Source: Desulfuromonadales bacterium (GTDB taxonomy: Bacteria; Desulfobacterota; Desulfuromonadia; Desulfuromonadales; Syntrophotaleaceae). From it: DNA of 39,026 bases. Location of the stretch: contig JABXKU010000017.1 of the NCBI GenBank assembly GCA_013619105.1, positions 1 to 39,026 of the forward strand, in the 5' to 3' direction. Shown piece after piece: positions 37,051-39,026 of this stretch. The translations under genes were made by a program, and so were the position numbers. The number at the start of each line of letters is the position of its first letter. The first letter of the stretch is position 1. The notes under the pieces were generated by a model that did not search any database, was not told where the DNA came from, and worked only from the letters and a program-made list of their open reading frames with translations.

Positions 37051-38406
37051 TTAGAAGGAGAATTTCAGACGGGCATCGGTACGGAAGATGTCGTCAGCAT
37101 CGCCGTCGGTAGCGAGTGCATCAAGAGCATCGCCAGCCACCAGGTAACCGGCGTTGATTTCGGCTTTGAGGCCCTTCATGATCTGGTAGCTAGTACCAAC
37201 CACGAACTCGTGACCGACTGCATCGTCGCCGAGCAGTTCGTCTTCAGCGGTATTGTGCCAGAAGTACTTAGCCCAGACATTGGTCTTGGCGTTGACAGCA
37301 TACTTGACGCCGGCATAGATGATCTTGTAGCCCTGGTCGAAAAGGTAAAAGGCCTGGCTTGGGGAGTTGTCGTCAGCATAGTTGTCGAAGATAACCACGG
37401 AGCCGAGGACTGCGGTGGACATGTCGATGTGGTCGAAGTTCTCCAGCTTGTCATCGTTGGCATCATCATCGCCGGAAGCGTAGAGACCGCCGAGGGTGAA
37501 GGTGTACTTGTCCATCTTGTAGTCGCCCTGGACGTGCATCAAGTAAGCTTGGCGATCGAGCTCGTCAGTGGTGACAGAGTCGGTCTTGACGGTGCCGCCC
37601 AGGTAGATGCCGGTGGCCATAACGGACAGATCGCCCCAAGCGTTGCTGCCGGACAGGCCGAGCCAGTAGGAGTTGTCGCGGGTAACGTCAACAGACCCTA
37701 CAGCCGCATCAACACCCTTGTCACGGAAGATAGCAAAACCATTGATTGCACCGGTGTCGAACTTGTAGGTGGCATCGGCGGCGTAGAGGTCGCCGTTTTC
37801 ACTGCTGTCGGCAGTGGTACCGGTTTTGCCTGCAGCATCCCAGTCGGAACGCCACCAGCCGAGGGAGTATTTCATGTTGCCTTCAGCGCGGGTCCATTTA
37901 ACACCGGCGGCATTGTCGGACCAGAGCAGCATATTGTAACCCACGGGCTGCAGGCCGATGCTGACGCGGGAAGCGGCGTCGAAGGGCAGCTCGATGTCGG
38001 TGTAAGCCCAACGCAGTTCGAGTTGACTGGTCTTATCTCCGCCATTAACAGCGGCACCGGTACCGAACTTGTGGCTACCGATCTCCAGACCGATTACACC
38101 CTTGACCTTGTTCTCGTCGTCGGATACCACCAGGTGGGTGCGGTACTTGATCTCGGCGAAGAAGTCAGCGTCGCCGCTCTTCTTGTCGGTAGTGACGCCA
38201 GCGGGGAGGCCGCTCACGATATTGTTTTGGCCATCGATCTGATAGTAGCTTTTGCTGTCACTGGACAGGCGGGTGGACATGTCGCCCTGGGTGCTGAAAG
38301 AAGCGCGGTTGTTCAGGTCTCCGTGCCATTCAACGTTGAGGGCCAGGGCAGGGGCTGCCATGGCCAGGGCGATAAAGATCGCCAAAACAATTTTAATCTG
38401 TTTCAC
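37051..38406 (-). CDS. Outer-membrane porin
   Basis: A 451-residue porin. A signal peptide (IVLAIFIALAMAAPALA) precedes a mature start LNVEWHGDLNNRASFS, and strands alternate throughout (FFAEIKYRTHLVVSD, LELRWAYTDIELPF, KYSLGWWRSDWDAAG). It ends in phenylalanine (ARLKFSF), the usual assembly signal. The pattern fits the trimeric porins of deltaproteobacterial-type organisms. The GTG at 38406 follows AAGGAG by 8 nt; a longer frame to 38457 lacks support. The long structured leader and the upstream dyads suggest regulated expression. Confidence 0.88.
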   Translation of the reverse strand: MKQIKIVLAIFIALAMAAPALALNVEWHGDLNNRASFSTQGDMSTRLSSDSKSYYQIDGQNNIVSGLPAGVTTDKKSGDADFFAEIKYRTHLVVSDDENKVKGVIGLEIGSHKFGTGAAVNGGDKTSQLELRWAYTDIELPFDAASRVSIGLQPVGYNMLLWSDNAAGVKWTRAEGNMKYSLGWWRSDWDAAGKTGTTADSSENGDLYAADATYKFDTGAINGFAIFRDKGVDAAVGSVDVTRDNSYWLGLSGSNAWGDLSVMATGIYLGGTVKTDSVTTDELDRQAYLMHVQGDYKMDKYTFTLGGLYASGDDDANDDKLENFDHIDMSTAVLGSVVIFDNYADDNSPSQAFYLFDQGYKIIYAGVKYAVNAKTNVWAKYFWHNTAEDELLGDDAVGHEFVVGTSYQIMKGLKAEINAGYLVAGDALDALATDGDADDIFRTDARLKFSF

Positions 38407-38880
38407 AGGTCTTTCTCCTTCCATCTCGGAAAAAATAAAAAGTGAACATGCCGCCAAGGCGGCCGGGGCCAGACCCCAGTGGCCTGCAATACCCCGTGTT
38501 TCTTACGACGCTTGTTGCTGCGCCTAAACCTGCAGCAGCGCGTCATCTTCATATTTACATTTCACACATCGTGAGCTTGGCACAGAGCTTAACTGTGCAA
38601 AACCACACAACCGCCGGAATTCTATTCAACAACAGTGCCAAAAGTCAAACATCTTTTGAAGGCCCTGTTTAGCGCTATCCATTTTTTATACAGCCAAGCA
38701 ACTGTATGCTTTGCGACACAGGGCTGTGGTGCATGGGCCACAAAAGTGTTTGTGCACATGCACACTGTAAGGATCGAGGGGCACTATAGACCACAATTGT
38801 TAGAATGGGGTTAAAAAATTTGAACTTTTAGTATGAGGGGGAGGGTTTGGAATGGTGGGCGCTACATAGAATGTATGTAC
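38407..38880 (-). promoter_or_regulatory. Long upstream control region of the porin gene
   Basis: Without coding content, this 474-bp stretch holds four inverted repeats built on a CACAG/CTGTG-like half-site: GCACAG-N7-CTGTGC (38580-38598), ATACAG-N8-CTGTAT (38688-38707), CACAG-GG-CTGTG (38717-38728) and TGTGCA-CA-TGCACA (38751-38764). A TATAAA on the minus strand (38685-38690) may be a -10 but has no good -35. GC-rich hairpins lie in the leader at about 38450-38500. Confidence 0.5.
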
Positions 38881-39026
38881 GGCTGCCGGTCGGGACCGGC
38901 GAAGTAAGAATTTGGTTTTTAACAGGTTTTGATGAGCATTAACACCGGCGGGGCGCGTCCCGCCAGACGCCTTCCTTTTTATCCAAGCGGCAACAAAAAG
39001 GAAGCAAAAAGTGCCTTGCCACTGCG
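38881..39026 (+). repeat. Dispersed intergenic repeat, copy 3 (cut by window end)
   Basis: The GGCTGCCGG...ACCGGCGAA block at 38881-38904 and the block from about 38946 to 39026 match 177-200 and 241-320 in the same orientation. The last 80 bp are nearly identical, including the AAAAAGG hairpin and the GCCTTGCCACTGCG end. The 40 bp between the blocks differ. The copy runs off the window. Confidence 0.85.

Noticed and set aside
37210-38445. A 411-codon open frame on the plus strand opposite the porin
   Set aside because: It is the antisense of a gene with a signal peptide and terminal phenylalanine; its product is a low-complexity Val/Gly-rich shadow.
38625-38640. A sigma-54-like site (TGGCAC-N5-TTGAA, minus strand) upstream of the porin
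   Set aside because: The essential GC of the -12 element is GA, so the match is not convincing.

Overview
The window reads as a chromosomal segment of a Gram-negative anaerobe or facultative anaerobe, most likely from the Desulfuromonadales group (Geobacter/Desulfuromonas/Pelobacter relatives). This is inferred from gene content: a double-membrane envelope set (Tol-Pal, TolC-type channel, two outer-membrane barrels), a small diheme c-type cytochrome lipoprotein, a second 'N-type' ATPase operon and FolE2-type queuosine genes. There is no 16S rRNA or tRNA here to settle the taxonomy.

Layout. 1-9.5 kb: a segment bounded by two inverted copies of a ~285-bp dispersed repeat (234-519 and 9207-9490). 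It holds cysM, a MarR-type regulator with a good sigma-70 promoter, and a three-gene tripartite RND efflux operon. The outer-membrane gene of that operon encodes an unusual fusion of a periplasmic ABC-substrate-binding-like domain to a TolC channel. 9.5-16.2 kb (minus strand): a complete nine-gene N-type ATPase operon, atpDCQRBEFAG, with translationally coupled genes, a b subunit carrying a delta-like C-terminus and a two-carboxylate c subunit. 16.5-20.1 kb: a large MscS-family channel and fabH. 20.1-21.8 kb: an orphan AmiS/UreI-family membrane channel (minus) followed by about 1 kb with no convincing gene. 21.8-26 kb: diheme lipoprotein cytochrome, pyruvate kinase, queC, folE2 and a TIGR04282-type glycosyltransferase. 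26-31.1 kb: the complete tolQ-tolR-tolA-tolB-pal-cpoB envelope-integrity cluster, with promoters before tolQ and before pal. 31.1-38.4 kb (minus): a fasciclin-domain protein, two related exported FG-GAP-like proteins of unknown role, and two outer-membrane beta-barrel proteins. The last barrel gene has a long upstream region rich in short CACAG/CTGTG dyads. The window ends inside a third copy of the dispersed repeat.

How the parts work together. Most of the window concerns the cell envelope: export (RND pump), ion-driven or ion-pumping energetics (N-ATPase), osmotic safety (MscS), outer-membrane tethering (Tol-Pal) and outer-membrane permeability (porins). Central or cofactor genes (cysM, fabH, pyk, queC-folE2) are interspersed. 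The clearest oddities are the substrate-binding/TolC fusion, the repeat-bounded cysM-efflux segment, the ATPase c-subunit ion site, the small diheme lipoprotein, the FG-GAP/barrel neighbourhood and the dyad-rich porin control region. No complete mobile element, CRISPR array or RNA gene was found.
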